Source: Phoronis australis
Taxonomy: Eukaryota; Phoronida; Phoronidae
DNA: 64,000 nt
Assembly: GCA_002633005.1 (NCBI GenBank)
Contig: NMRA01000036.1
Span: forward strand, 1,164,139 to 1,228,138
Reading direction: 5' to 3'
In this document: piece after piece, positions 44,993-55,967 of the stretch
Position numbering within the stretch: position 1 is the stretch's first letter
Layout of the letters: every line of letters begins with the position of its first letter
Translations under genes and position numbers: made by a program
Notes under the pieces: model-generated
What the model saw: the letters and a program-made list of their open reading frames with translations, nothing else
Databases searched by the model: none
Told to the model about the DNA's origin: nothing

Positions 44993-47484
44993 CGTTTAAC
45001 GTTCAGCTAATCTAATCACTGAATGAAGGTTTTGCTATGTGATCAGTGACACATCACAGCCTAGAAATAATTTTCTTAGTACCTTACAGTTTCGGGTATG
45101 TTATCAGAGACTTTCTATACTTATGGTTAAGTCAAATTTATTTTTTTCACTCACAAGCTCTGCGTTGTTGAACTCTTGACCCCCAAGCTCATCATCACAA
45201 CAGATAAAAATACTGAAAACGCTCTGTCGTGGCGACACCGACTTGAAGAAATTGACTGAAAAGGTACAGGCAGAATAATGACGAAGTCAACTATACCATA
45301 AACAACATCGAAAACGTCGGACCTCTAAAACTATGACGTCGCTGACGACACTGAGCACCACAGATAGAAAAGTTGCAAATAATGACAACGTCGCTGACAC
45401 TGAACCAGTTCCAAAACCTACAATCCAAACACGTACGTCACCTAAACGTCACTGAAGACGACAGCGCTATAAAACGACCTTGACACCAACAAAGACCGCT
45501 GAGCGAAATTTCTGAATAGTTGTCGTTACAGCGGTATCTTGCGTCCACAATGACTGAAAAAGTGTAGAGCGAAGTTGTTCTTTTACCATGATGCAGCTTT
45601 TGCAAATCTGCTAACGAATGCAATTGCTTCCAATCTTAAGCCCTGTTTACATGATAGTATTTACACTCAAGTGTATATTTACGTATGATATTTGGTCATA
45701 TGAACGCAAATACATCCGGATGTAAAACAACACTCGGGTGTATAATTGCACCACCTCCAGAGGTCCTGTAAATGCAAATTTATACACGTGCAACTATACA
45801 CTAAGCACATGTGAACGTGATTTAAATTTACACACGGGTGTTAAAGCAAGATCACTCCGCAAAAGTGCAGTTACGAAATTATTTCTGTAGTTTCATCTTT
45901 TCTTCAAGTTGAAGCAACACCACTTCCCTTTAAAAGTCCAAAAAACCCTTTATTGTTGTGTGGTTTGGTAAGATCTTTTATTGTAATGCTGCATCTGATG
46001 CAGTTGATGCTTCTGCTGATGACGATGATAATGGAAATGATGCTGGGTGAAATTTCGCCGCCAGCTTTTTAATCCACGGTTTCACTGGACATCTTTAAGA
46101 GGTACATGCATACTTGTAACCTCATCAGGACAAATCAGCTTTTCAGTTCACTTTGCAAAAGTTCTTTTTTACTTCGAACTCTGAATTGCCAGTAGCCAGC
46201 ACGTCATGATCGCGACCCGACCAATACATTTTGTGTTAACATCACTAATGAAATATTCAATATCAGTAATCACAAACCAGAAAATAATCGAATAACAACG
46301 TTGTTGAAACAAATACCGCGAACAATGTTTCAGACACGGTCATTGTTATGCGACTTCCAGCGATATCACTCTTAGACCGCCGCAACTGGGAAATCTCAAA
46401 TTTATTCTTCTAAGTGATGGCCGCAGCATGACCTATCAAGTAGTCGGCTATAACTATATTAGTTTCAGGTATACATGAGAACAGGAAAACGCTTTCGTGA
46501 CTCCGCGAGGTTACCAACAGTGCGGTTGCCAAATCTTGTATGCAACTTGACCCCAACGGTTAACTTCTATTCGTTTGTACTACGCGGTAGAAAAACGAGT
46601 AGACCTTATAGAAGGGCATCTGCCATCTGACAATTTTCAAACCACACTTTGTCGTTCAAATTTTCATTATTAAATGTGTTTTGCCACCAGTCCTTCTATC
46701 TTTCTTAATATATACTTGCCGGTTGAAAGATAGCTCCAAAAGCAATCCTTGGGGATCGATACCCGAGCCTCAGACCTTCCAAATTCAAGACAATTGTTGT
46801 GAAAAAATATTTTCTTAACTTACAAACGTTGCACGCGCCGACTTCGTTGCGAAATATATTGAGTATTGTGCGCAAATATTGCTTTACTTTTCCCCTATAC
46901 GATCGCGATGTTAATTTACGCTCACACCAGAGTGCATGGTGTATATTTACGTACAGGTGCAAAAGTGCTGCATATAAATGGGCTATAATCATCAGTAGAT
47001 CTCGAATAACTCGAGAACGGTAAGTTGTAGCGCGAAACAGGATCATAGTGATGAAATCTTCATGATGAAATCTATTCGCATACAAATTGAGAAAATCTGT
47101 CGAAGTTCACCGGAAGTATAGTATGAGAAAACGCTCAATAAAAGATCAGTCATGAGAAAACTCCGAATAACTCGAGAATAGGAAATCCTAACGAGAAATG
47201 GATGCGGCATTTTAAATAATCGTTGTCGAGATTTATCCACGTACCAAATTTCAGAAGAATCCCTTAAATGACGCAAACCGAAAATTTGAAAATTGTCCGT
47301 AACAGCGCCACCATTTTGCCTTTAAACAATAGACCTCATGAGGTACACGTCGTGTGCATGACTTATCAGACCTGCAGCAAGAGTACAATAGAAAAACTCA
47401 CGAGTGACAAAGTTTCACTTCATTGTGTCAGGTAATGAAAGCGCGCTGATGGAGTGACACTTGGCGATATCGACAGAACGGGAG
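44993..47484. other. Intergenic stretch, no gene supported
   Basis: A probable small MITE lies at about 45,645-45,845, with repeated TACAC..GGGTGT palindromic motifs. A phrase CGAATAACTCGAGAA is duplicated at 47,003 and 47,164. The 126-codon minus-strand frame at 46,705-47,085 shows no recognisable protein. Confidence 0.4.
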
Positions 47485-47490
47485 TATAAA
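47485..47490 (+). promoter_or_regulatory. Candidate TATA box
   Basis: TATAAA inside GGGAGTATAAAGACGCC, about 113 bases before an ATG at 47598 and 203 before a second in-frame ATG at 47688 that starts a signal-peptide-like sequence. The position fits a core promoter, but I have no start-site evidence. Confidence 0.35.
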
Positions 47491-47597
47491 GACGCCCACG
47501 ACACCAACAGCGATGTAGAGTACGACTTAAAACTAAAGCTTCCTGCTTGACATCAGTTCATGAAAATTAACCAGACGCCAGGTGCAAGGCGAAGTAC

Positions 47598-47765
47598 ATG
47601 TATGAGCATCACCGATCAATCCGGGACGGTCGCTTGTGGTCATGTGATGGAAACACAGTGACTTGGGGACATTTTTCTGGAAGGCAAATGCGAGCGAGCA
47701 TCGGTGAACTTCTTTGCCAACTTTTTCTGTCCTTGTCCATCTTTAATTTTCTATCTACTGCCCAA
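47598..47765 (+). CDS. Candidate first exon of a secreted or membrane protein
   Basis: The frame from ATG 47598 stays open to a good donor, caa|gtatgt, at 47766 (phase 0). Its last 26 codons, from the internal ATG 47688, read like a signal peptide: a hydrophobic core LLCQLFLSLSIFNFL followed by STAQ. No downstream exon could be identified; a TIR element and an assembly gap follow directly. Product unknown. Confidence 0.35.
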
Positions 47766-47872
47766 GTATGTGGGCGGTGATTGGAGGAGCCACACTGTCA
47801 ACACCCCCAGAAGTTACACGCCTCACCAGGCATTCTTCAAATGCCCGTATGACAAGACTTTCGCTGAACATA

Positions 47873-49023
47873 TAGTCGGTGGGCCAGATTTTGTAGGGCC
47901 TCTAGAAAATGGTTTTTGTGAGTACTTTAGGGGGGCAATTTTATTTTGGTATTTTTTAATTCATTTATTAGAGTGTTTTCAAAATCTAAAAAGTTCCCAC
48001 AAATAAAGTTGCACATTTTTGAGAAATTTGAGTTTGAAGTTACCTAATAATCACCAAAGAGCTTAGTAAACTTATATTTGTAAAAACAACAGTTTTGGTG
48101 ACTTTTTTGTAAAACAAGTAATATGGTCCCATCAGTGCCATTGTATTGAACAATATTACACTCACATTACATGTTTTACTATTGTAAATTAATTGTAAAC
48201 AGTGAAATTTAAAAAACGTAAAGAGACACCTAGTGGCAAAAATNNNNNNNNNNNNNNNNNNNNNNNNNNNNNNNNNNNNNNNNNNNNNNNNNNNNNNNNN
48301 NNNNNNNNNNNNNNNNNNNNNNNNNNNNNNNNNNNNNNNNNNNNNNNNNNNNNNNNNNNNNNNNNNNNNNNNNNNNNNNNNNNNNNNNNNNNNNNNNNNN
48401 NNNNNNNNNNNNNNNNNNNNNNNNNNNNNNNNNNNNNNNNNNNNNNNNNNNNNNNNNNNNNNNNNNNNNNNNNNNNNNNNNNNNNNNNNNNNNNNNNNNN
48501 NNNTTTTTGGTCTGACACTTGCTCTTCTAGTCTACAGCACTCAGCAGTATACTGTGTAGGCTACCAGGACATGCAGCTGTTTTCTGCACAAACGTTTGTG
48601 ACACCTCTTCTTCTTTTTGATCTACTGATCTACAGAGTTCCACAGTCAATCAGCTTTCGTCAGGAAGCTTTCCTAAGCTTCTTTAGGCTCTGACATCACA
48701 ATTTTGTGCTGTTTGATAAACCTTGAATTATACAGGCATCACACTCCATGGGAGCAGCCATATTGAAGTAACTAAGCACAACAATACAATCTGGCTCTCT
48801 GATTGGTCAATTCAGTAGAAAAGCGCCATCAAGTGGCAGGAACGTGCATCATATTTTGTGCAACAAAAACACCTTTTTTTTAAAAAATGTGCAAGTGTAG
48901 ACGTGGGAACTTTTTGGAATTTGATTTATAGGTATATTATCTAGCCACATAGAAAAAACTAGGTTGCCCCCCCAAAGTACTCACAAGGATGAACGCTATG
49001 AGATCTGGCCCACCGACTAATAG
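47873..49023. mobile_element. Long-TIR transposon containing the assembly gap
   Basis: Left TAGTCGGTGGGCCAGAT and right CTGGCCCACCGACTA are inverted. Inner parts also match inverted: GTGAGTACTTTAGGGGGGCAA with TTGCCCCCCCAAAGTACTCAC, and AAAAAGTTCCCACA with CGTGGGAACTTTTT. The arms are about 150 bases. The interior is largely unknown sequence. CTCF-like cores also occur inside (CACCTAGTGG near 48,227; GCGCCATCAAGTGG at 48,822). Confidence 0.75.
48244..48503. other. Assembly gap (260 N)
   Basis: Run of N. Apparent reading frames spanning it are meaningless. Confidence 1.
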
Positions 49024-49109
49024 AAGCATGTGCCTTTGCTTCACTAGGTGTAGGCGGTTATTAGCTCATTATGTGGGCACGTTTAAAGCTTAATTTTTAC
49101 TGTATTTTG

Positions 49110-49115
49110 TTTATT
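49110..49115 (-). promoter_or_regulatory. Probable poly(A) signal of the GDE1-like gene
   Basis: AATAAA on the minus strand about 460 bases past the proposed stop at 49576-49578. It is the first canonical hexamer found in that direction. Confidence 0.45.
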
Positions 49116-49431
49116 CATTTTACTTTGAATTTCACTTGAACAATTTATAAATTGTTCATTTGAATAGAATACATGTCATCATCTACCGCTTCGTCGCGGA
49201 AAGTTGGTTTTTATACTTAGGATTGACTTTACAAGCTCATGTTGCTGTGGTTTGAGTAGTCTCATAGGATGAACAAAATACCACCATTAAATTCCATTAT
49301 GCCTACTCCCAACTTTGTAAGACTTTCTTTAGCGATCACTCTTAAGACCGTGAGTAAAATAGATAAAAACATGGCGAATTTAGTCTAGGTCTCAAAAGGA
49401 CATGATTGGCGAAAAATGGATTTCTGCAATC

Positions 49432-49500
49432 AGGCTCAGCTCGGATTCGAGCGTGGAATCCCGGCGGTCGCAATCTAACGCTATACTGACAGGGCTAAAT
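49432..49500 (-). repeat. tRNA-like sequence, probable SINE head or tRNA relic
   Basis: On the minus strand TCAGTATAGCGTTAGA resembles a tRNA A box (as in the tRNA-Asp/Glu TAGTATAGTGGTTAG). About 33 bases later GCTCGAATCC resembles a B box. The acceptor stem does not pair well, so a functional tRNA is unlikely. Confidence 0.4.
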
Positions 49501-49575
49501 CACAATCCGTAAATCGCGCAGTGTGTTTTAAACGTATTTAAATGGCAAAATCACCGGCCTTGTTTTCTATGAATG

Positions 49576-49870
49576 TCAGCAGACAACGGTAAGAATTGGC
49601 GACTTGTAATAAAACCACAAAAACAACGGATTTTGTTGTTTTGTAGGCATGACCAAAGCAAATAACTTAACGAAGTCTATTCCAACCAACAAAACCCTTA
49701 AAGATGACCTTTTCGGCCATAAAATCGACAATGTTCCTTTAGCCATCTCTACATAGTCCCATTTTTCACATATCACTTCGTGATTGTCGTACACAAACGT
49801 TACGACACACCTTTGCAAGATACATATATGACATACAGGAACAGAGCACATGCGATTTTGCCCTGACTTT
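49576..49870 (-). CDS. GDE1-like exon 6 (tentative C-terminus)
   Basis: In the frame set by exon 5, RCVVTFVYDNHEVICEKWDY resembles the human G(I)QVVGWTVNTFDEKSYY strand. Two acceptors fit the phase: ctcctgactcgaag (start 49870) or tatcttgcaaag (start 49810). Stop TGA at 49576-49578. The terminal YITD motif is not evident and the tail is longer than in human GDE1. Confidence 0.5.
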
Positions 49871-52800
49871 CTTCGAGTCAGGAGAAGTCGTGTGCGATGT
49901 AGTCGATCAATACAAAGTCGCATGCGACTATTCGGAGTCTGTTAGCAGCGCTTTGCATAAATGTAGCCTTTTACATGGGGAAAACTTCTTACAAGCTAGC
50001 TTGCTTGTGTCGGAGGGAATTTCGGGTATTTTACAAGGCTGAGTCGGGGCTAAACATTGTCCTTACCTGGACACCTCCGACTTGTGGACAAAGGCTATTG
50101 ACGCCCCACACAGGTACCAAAAGATGGAATAATAGAGCCACTCGACCAACGGATCAAATAGAAGTGCTAGCCACTGTTTCCACAATTCTTTGTGTCTTAG
50201 AGATCCGTCTGCAAGCCGACTCAGCACGTGCGGGTGATACATTGTACAGCAAACAATTCTGTTGTCCGCCTCTCGCACCTACAAGGTTTCATGAATTACG
50301 TTATCATTCATCAGGTGTGCGCGGGAATGTGTGTATCCTCATAGTAAATTTTTAAGGTTATGCAGGACCATAACAAAATGTCTAAAGTTGGCTAATTTTG
50401 GAAATGGCTGTTCAGATTTATATGAAACTTTCCAATACTGTGCTGTTCTAAAAACCAGTGTTAAGGATTGCTTTCAAATGTTCCGTTTTTTCACGAGGGT
50501 CTTTCAAAAAGATCTTTTATGAGTTTTACAAAAATAAAAAGTTACATAAATCTAAAACAAAATGGTTATTTAGAAAACTATGAAAATATTTTTGAGATTA
50601 TACCTTAAGAATTTATATATAATAAAATTCGTTGATGTTATTGGAATAATTGTCTTGATCAGTGCACCTTTTTGCTAAATTTTACTAAAAAGACATGGCC
50701 ACGTGACCCAAACAATGGCAGATTGGTAAAAGTCAAAAATCAAATTTTACAGAAAATATATAACTTTACCAAGTTTTGTGGATACTTGACTAGACACCCA
50801 CTGACGTATTGTTGAGGTCCGACACTACCTTAAGTAGAACTTCCTCAAGTCTTCAACATACATGTACGACGTACCCATAAGTCGTGTTCTTCTCTTGTGA
50901 TATAACGTGGGAGGTTTGACTTCATGTAACATGTAGATAATAATGAGCCACCATCTTTGATTCAAACTAATTTTGACCACAACCCATGCGCTCACCCAGC
51001 CTATAAACGGGAGGGGAGCTCGAATTTTTGAGAATGTGGACCTTTTACGGGGTACTTTCAGAGCTATGAATAGTGCATTCGTCGAGTTTTGGTAGTTCCG
51101 CAGGTGGACTTTTGTCTCGTTTTCTACTTTTTGGTGGAGTTTTTGTTTCCCTGAGGTGGACATTTTTGCTCACTTGCCCCCTCTGGGTGCGCGCATGCAA
51201 TCGATTCCATCACATGACTGTGTGAACAAGGGTCTGAGCCATCAATTTTTGGAGTATTGTTGTAATGGTCTACAATATTGATATAATTTAGGTATTCTCC
51301 ACCGCAGAACTAGCCAACACAGCTTGGAGGAGAAATGTCAGTCAGTGAGAAACAAGCAAATAGGAAAAATGAGTTGGATTTTGTCAGATTCAAGTGATCA
51401 GAATTGAGGAAATACTTTGTAAATATGAGAGATGAATAAAAATGAATGACTGTCTGTTTTTGTCAAAGTATTAGCACATGGATGCAGAAAGGTAAGGTTC
51501 CATCTTTGGAAGATTATCTGTTTGCCTTCGTACTTTGTACAAAACATTCGGAAAGTATGAGCACACGGCAGCAGATCTGTACAGTTGGTACTTCTTGAAG
51601 ACCCTCTTTAGCATCATTGCAGCCTGCAAGAAGCAGTGAAGTTATACTCACACTATACATGACGCGTCTATGGGGAGTGATAAGGATCACAGTGATAGTA
51701 ATGTTATTAAAAACCACGTATTCAGAAGAGACCCATCACATCCTAAACAGTACAGCTTAGCAAAATGTCCTGGCCAGCTAATGTGCTTATGTGGCCAAGG
51801 GACAAAAAGTGGTCTTGCATAGTCTTACAAACCGTAAAAGTGTTCTCACCATCAGCGTTATATCCTTGTGAGCACATTTCTGTTTCCAAGAATAGTATTT
51901 TTTCATTCAACCCGTTTCTTTCGTACGTTAATACTTCCTTTTAGTAGCGAACTTTTTTGCTTCTCACGAGCAACTTAAAATCGTTGACTCAGAGCAAAAA
52001 GGGTACTATGACTCAAGAGAGCCGTCCGTATTGGCAGTAGTGAAAATATTGGCCAGCTTTAGATATTGCCCTCTTTAGTCCGTGCTATGACACGCTGTCA
52101 GAGAGGCGTGGATAATTCCCTGCACGGGTCACGTTTTAAGTGTAAGTAAGTTCATACATTTTGAACCTTCATATTGTAGAAGAGAAAAATATTCCGAAGA
52201 CCACGAATAATTGAAAAATTGTTTGAAATCGGAAGTAAGTAGAAATGCCATTGCAGCGTTTGGCAACGAGAAAAGTGCTGTCGGTGGTATTGCGTTTTAC
52301 CTTGTCGGATTGGTAACACTTGTTGACACACACATAAAGCCTGGTGTCATCCCTCATACATTCAAAGATTGCTTCCTCTAATGTCGGTACTTTTTCACCT
52401 TTGAATTCGCTAAAATAAATTTTATACAATACAGAAAATTTGCGTCTGCGATAAAGTACTTCCGTTTGTTTATTAAGGTGCTCTTTCTCTTGTTTTTACC
52501 TGCATAAAATAAAACAAGTTTCATCAAACGAAATACGTCAATAAAACAGAAACGTTCGTTAATTAACAAATCTGTACGTTTTCATCCTTTCTTTCAAGCA
52601 GTTGTTTAATCTGTGAAAATGAGGTTTTGTGTCATTGAACACTTCGCGGGGTGGACCACGAGTAATTCCAAGTAAGTTGAAAAATTCTATGTCAAATTCA
52701 CTTTGTATTGCACAAATACACCAATGAAAAACCTAGCATTCGAGAATTACCTTGTGATTGGATGGCTTGGGTTAGAATTTGTTTAGTAAAGGTTTTTAAT

Positions 52801-55800
52801 AAACAAATCGAAATAATTTTCTTCGTGTTATTTGAAAGGTAGGATGGTGACGAGTCAAATACTAAATGCTATGCTGAGAACACTTTCAAGAAAGAATTAA
52901 AGATTTATGTGAAAGAAAATATCTTTTTCAACTATGCTTATATCAATTTTGATCGAGGTTACATACGGTGTGGGAAAGCTATCAGCGGCGTCAAGACTCT
53001 TCACTTCCTCTAAAAGCATAGAACTTAACCGACCGCGGCCATTAGTTGTGTACGATATGTCATCTACTTTCATCAGGACTGGTTTGTCGTCTTGGGTGAA
53101 GGAGAGGTCCACCAAAACACCCTTTGCACCCACACTTCGCGCCTGAAAAAGTGCACTGTTTCATCATGCTTTGTACAGGAAGCATTATGTGTAAACATAA
53201 TTTGAATATGGCACTTTAGGCCAAAACAAAACTGGTTCTGGTCTGAATTTTTGAGAATTGATTGAGAGTTGTACAATTATTGAAAGTTCCCTGACCTGTT
53301 ATGAGCTTCAGGGATCCGGAGGAGATGGGGTTGTCCGAAATTTGCCTTTGAATACCAGTATTTAAACAAATAAGGCCATAAGTTGCAAAGGCATCACGTT
53401 ACAAAAGCTACCTTAGATAGGTCTAAGTTTGCGTAGCTTTTGAAAAAAAAACTTCGTTGGAAAAAATACAGGCCCATGAGGCACAAGTTTCAATATGGGT
53501 CAGGCTAAGACCAGAATCAGTTATTTTCTTTTCTTATAGGTGTTCACCGTCGAGAACATTATGGTACCGCCCAAGTACATACTGCAAAGACACGTATGGA
53601 GATTAAGCAGAAGCCGGTAAAACACTACGAAATTCGGTCGAATTATTGAAGAAGAGTTTATTAAAGACATTATAGTTTTCGCGCTTAATAGGACCGGCCC
53701 TTCATCAGGTATGAAGGCAAATGGCGCGGAAGTCCTATCACCAACATCTAAAGGAAATCTTCTGATAGCAACTATCTCAATTTTGGTAGCTTCCACCCAT
53801 TTCGCACTAAAAAAACATCATCCATAGCCAATCACTGATATGTTACGTCATCTGTTTCAACTGTGAGGCTAGAGACGAAGCTCTAGCCATCCTAAAAACC
53901 AAATTCAAGAGGATTTAGGCAGTAGATTAACTAACAGAAAAATCGCCACCAATGATAACCTGCTAGTGGAACCTTCCCATGTAGTAAACCCAGATGCCGC
54001 GCTCGTCAGCACACTTAAAATTATGCTAAAATTGAACACCCTAGTGACAAAAATCACAGCCAGAGGAAAATTACGTGGAAGTCATTAGGTATTGTACACC
54101 TTATTCAGTGCAGTCCTGACGCTTAGTATGTAGGCAATACCGACGCGTTTAAATGGACACCGTGAAACTATCCGCGATGGTTCCTCGCTTTCGGTGGCTA
54201 CAACAGTGATAACCTCATGGTCTGTGTTCTGATGAGCACTGTTGATAATACCCACACCAAGAAATCTCAATGGTTTTGTTTTTCAACACCCACGAGAACG
54301 GCAGTCTTAATAAAGACACGGACCACATGAGCCACTACCTCTAACTATTCCAATTTTCTCTCCCTTATTTTTCATCTGCTCTGTTTCGACGTTCTCGAAA
54401 GCTAATGTCTATAATTCATTTTTAAAATATATTTACCGGATTTTAAAGTGTTTACCAGCTTCTGCACTGTCTCATTTTATGTCATTTTTAATTATGAAGA
54501 TAAAGAACACTGGCTGATATTCAGAAGTGCTTCCAAGTATCGAACACTGGTTGCATGTGGTTTTAAAGAATTCTTATGTGACTGTTTGTTTCAGGATTTC
54601 CCTAATTCAAGTTTTCTTACAAAAACTATTTGAATCTGGTTTAGAAATTTGCGTCAACTTTTTGTAAAACAAAAGTGTATTGAGATCAAATGAGGACAAT
54701 TTATAAAATAAATAACCACCGTTTTGGAAAATGTGATGGCGCCACAATAATATATATGCTCTTGTGGTTACAGCGAAGTCAAAGCATGCGGTTCACTACG
54801 TCGAAGCGAGAATCTGAGCACAGAGCCCATCTTAAGGAAACAACGTTCAGAATTAGCATTGAAAAAGCCCTTTCATAGTGTCATGTACAACTGTAAGAGG
54901 TTGACGACGTTGACTGTTAACATTTGGTCATACCGTTGCGACTTGCGGTTACAACAACAGCGATAGATTAGATCAATTCATTTCACGCTAATGCATATTC
55001 AATGAGGGTTAGCATACTTTTCCGGCTCATTCCGGAGCTGAGTTCCAAAGACACAAGAATCTAGCGAAATATTACGTGATCTTGCGGTTTCTCGAACACC
55101 TTGCGTCTACAAAACAGGCACCTGGTGATCCTGGAGCAAAACAAGGCTTGCACTGAATTCTCTGCGTCTTCAAATAGTATTGTACAGTGGCAGTATGTAG
55201 TTAAGAAAACGGCAGAATTAATGGTGGCCGCATTTGTAAAGTCGATTTGAATGTTATCGCAGCGATAAACTGAGTAAATCAAGTGGAGGTTCTTATCTGT
55301 TCACGAAACCGTGGTAAACCATCAGTGTTCACACAGCGTTTATTCTAGAGGGTTCCTTAATAATCTAGAGCTCTGTGCTCAGTTTACTCGAGGGGTGTAC
55401 TTGAGAAACAGCTACCATATCGTTGCAATGGACTGTTTTCGATGCCATATATTGACCTATTTAAATATAAAAATATTGAATGGGATGTACGGTAAAAATG
55501 ATTATCAAAGCAAACCTCTCATCCGTCGTAGAAATATTTCATAAATATCGTTTTGTTTTACCAATGAGTATCCCCTTTTAAGACAGGTGATTTTTATCCT
55601 TGCATACTTTACTAATGGAGGCCAACGTGTTCTCTGGTGCCAGCCTGCCTGCACCACCTTGACCAATCAGGACAATTTGTCCTGGCGCCAGAACCTCGTT
55701 CTCGGTCGCCATGTCTGGGCGAGGGAAGTGATTCCAGACGACCACCATTCCGAACATCAGAGTGAAAAATATAGCAGATGTATCGCTGGTCCCAATAGCG

Positions 55801-55967
55801 CACATAAAGATGAAAACCGTAACGAGGAACGAAACGTTATCAAATATAACACTTTTCAGCAGACTTGTAATAAACGGAAGTTTTTGAATCATTTTGTAGG
55901 GAAGTCCAGGAGCCGTGCTGCAAACAGCTAAAGTAAATCGACGGAAGGCTCCAGCAACTCTTTCCAT
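49576..55967 (-). CDS. GDE1-like membrane glycerophosphodiester phosphodiesterase, probably catalytically dead
   Basis: Six exons on the minus strand: 55967-55608, 53142-52967, 52409-52301, 51623-51534, 50278-50067 and 49870-49576 (an alternative last acceptor gives 49810-49576). Phases agree; the protein is about 413 (or 393) residues against 331 for human GDE1. Layout follows GDE1/MIR16: N-terminal membrane segments (about residues 45-80), GDPD barrel start GQGGAGRLAPENT, then GVLVDLSFTQDDKPVLMK, EKVPTLEEAIFEC, LYRSAAVCSYFPNVLYK, and an inserted hydrophobic segment WLYYSIFWYLCG as in human GDE1. Active GDPDs have HRG, ELD, the HD histidine and an acidic residue before the next lysine. Here the first His-Arg is Gly-Gln (102-103), the ELD Glu is Leu130, the second His is Lys145, and FDVKG is replaced by VCVNK (206 and 208 changed). 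Asp132 and the PEN Glu112 remain. The intact frame with lost active site suggests a pseudoenzyme. The last exon is weakly conserved. Confidence 0.82.
50067..50278 (-). CDS. GDE1-like exon 5: second hydrophobic insert
   Basis: Acceptor ccttgtag, donor ag|gtaagg. It encodes VREADNRIVCCTMYHPHV, HKELWKQWLALLFDP and WLYYSIFWYLCG, matching the human GDE1 insert ending ILWYLCG. The plus-strand 126-codon frame here is a shadow. Confidence 0.85.
51534..51623 (-). CDS. GDE1-like exon 4
   Basis: Acceptor cttgcag, donor aaa|gtacga. It encodes AAMMLKRVFKKYQLYRSAAV, then CSYFPNVLYK, aligning to ALKKMYMEFPQLYNNSVVCSFLPEVIYK of human GDE1. The donor is weak. Confidence 0.8.
52301..52409 (-). CDS. GDE1-like exon 3
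   Basis: Acceptor ttttag, donor aag|gtaaaa. It encodes EFKGEKVPTLEEAIFECMRD, then LYVCVNKCYQSDK, aligning to PDEKIPTLREAVAEC...IFFDVKG of GDE1. Confidence 0.83.
52967..53142 (-). CDS. GDE1-like exon 2: degenerate active-site strand
   Basis: Acceptor tttttcag, donor cc|gtatgt. It encodes ARSVGAKGVLVDLSFTQDD, KPVLMKVDD and TTNGRGRLSSMLLEEVKSLD, aligning to GATGVELDIEFT...PVLMHDNT..TTDGTGRL of GDE1. Confidence 0.85.
54090..54260 (+). pseudogene. Possible GIY-YIG fragment of a Penelope-like element
   Basis: Frame-broken plus-strand pieces (YVGNT in one frame, RLNGHRETIRDGSS in the next) resemble a decayed GIY-YIG domain of Penelope-like elements. Weak similarity only. Confidence 0.25.
55608..55967 (-). 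CDS. GDE1-like exon 1: membrane anchor and barrel start
   Basis: 120 codons from the ATG at 55967 (context GCGATGG). It has two hydrophobic stretches (VSFLVTVFIFMCAIG and AIFFTLMFGMVVVW), then IVLIGQGGAGRLAPENTLAS. Donor aaa|gtatgc at 55607, phase 0. Confidence 0.85.

Larger units (their letters stand above)
50356..55607 (-). other. GDE1-like introns
   Basis: Introns 50279-51533, 51624-52300, 52410-52966 and 53143-55607. The last contains a possible Penelope-like fragment at about 54,090-54,260; otherwise nothing recognised. Confidence 0.5.

Noticed and set aside
45645-45845. Brachyury-type T-box palindromes (repeated TACAC..GGGTGT)
   Set aside because: The half sites do not match the AGGTGTGA consensus; more likely part of a small MITE.
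46705-47085. 126-codon minus-strand frame
   Set aside because: No recognisable protein, no splice support, and it crosses repetitive sequence.
48189-48693. Frames of 108-163 codons across the N run
   Set aside because: They are open only because of unknown bases.
49432-49500. Functional tRNA gene
   Set aside because: The acceptor stem does not pair and the B box deviates from consensus.
49975-50355. 126-codon plus-strand frame
   Set aside because: Antisense shadow of GDE1-like exon 5, which has conserved residues and splice sites.
55587-55931. 114-codon plus-strand frame
   Set aside because: Antisense shadow of GDE1-like exon 1.
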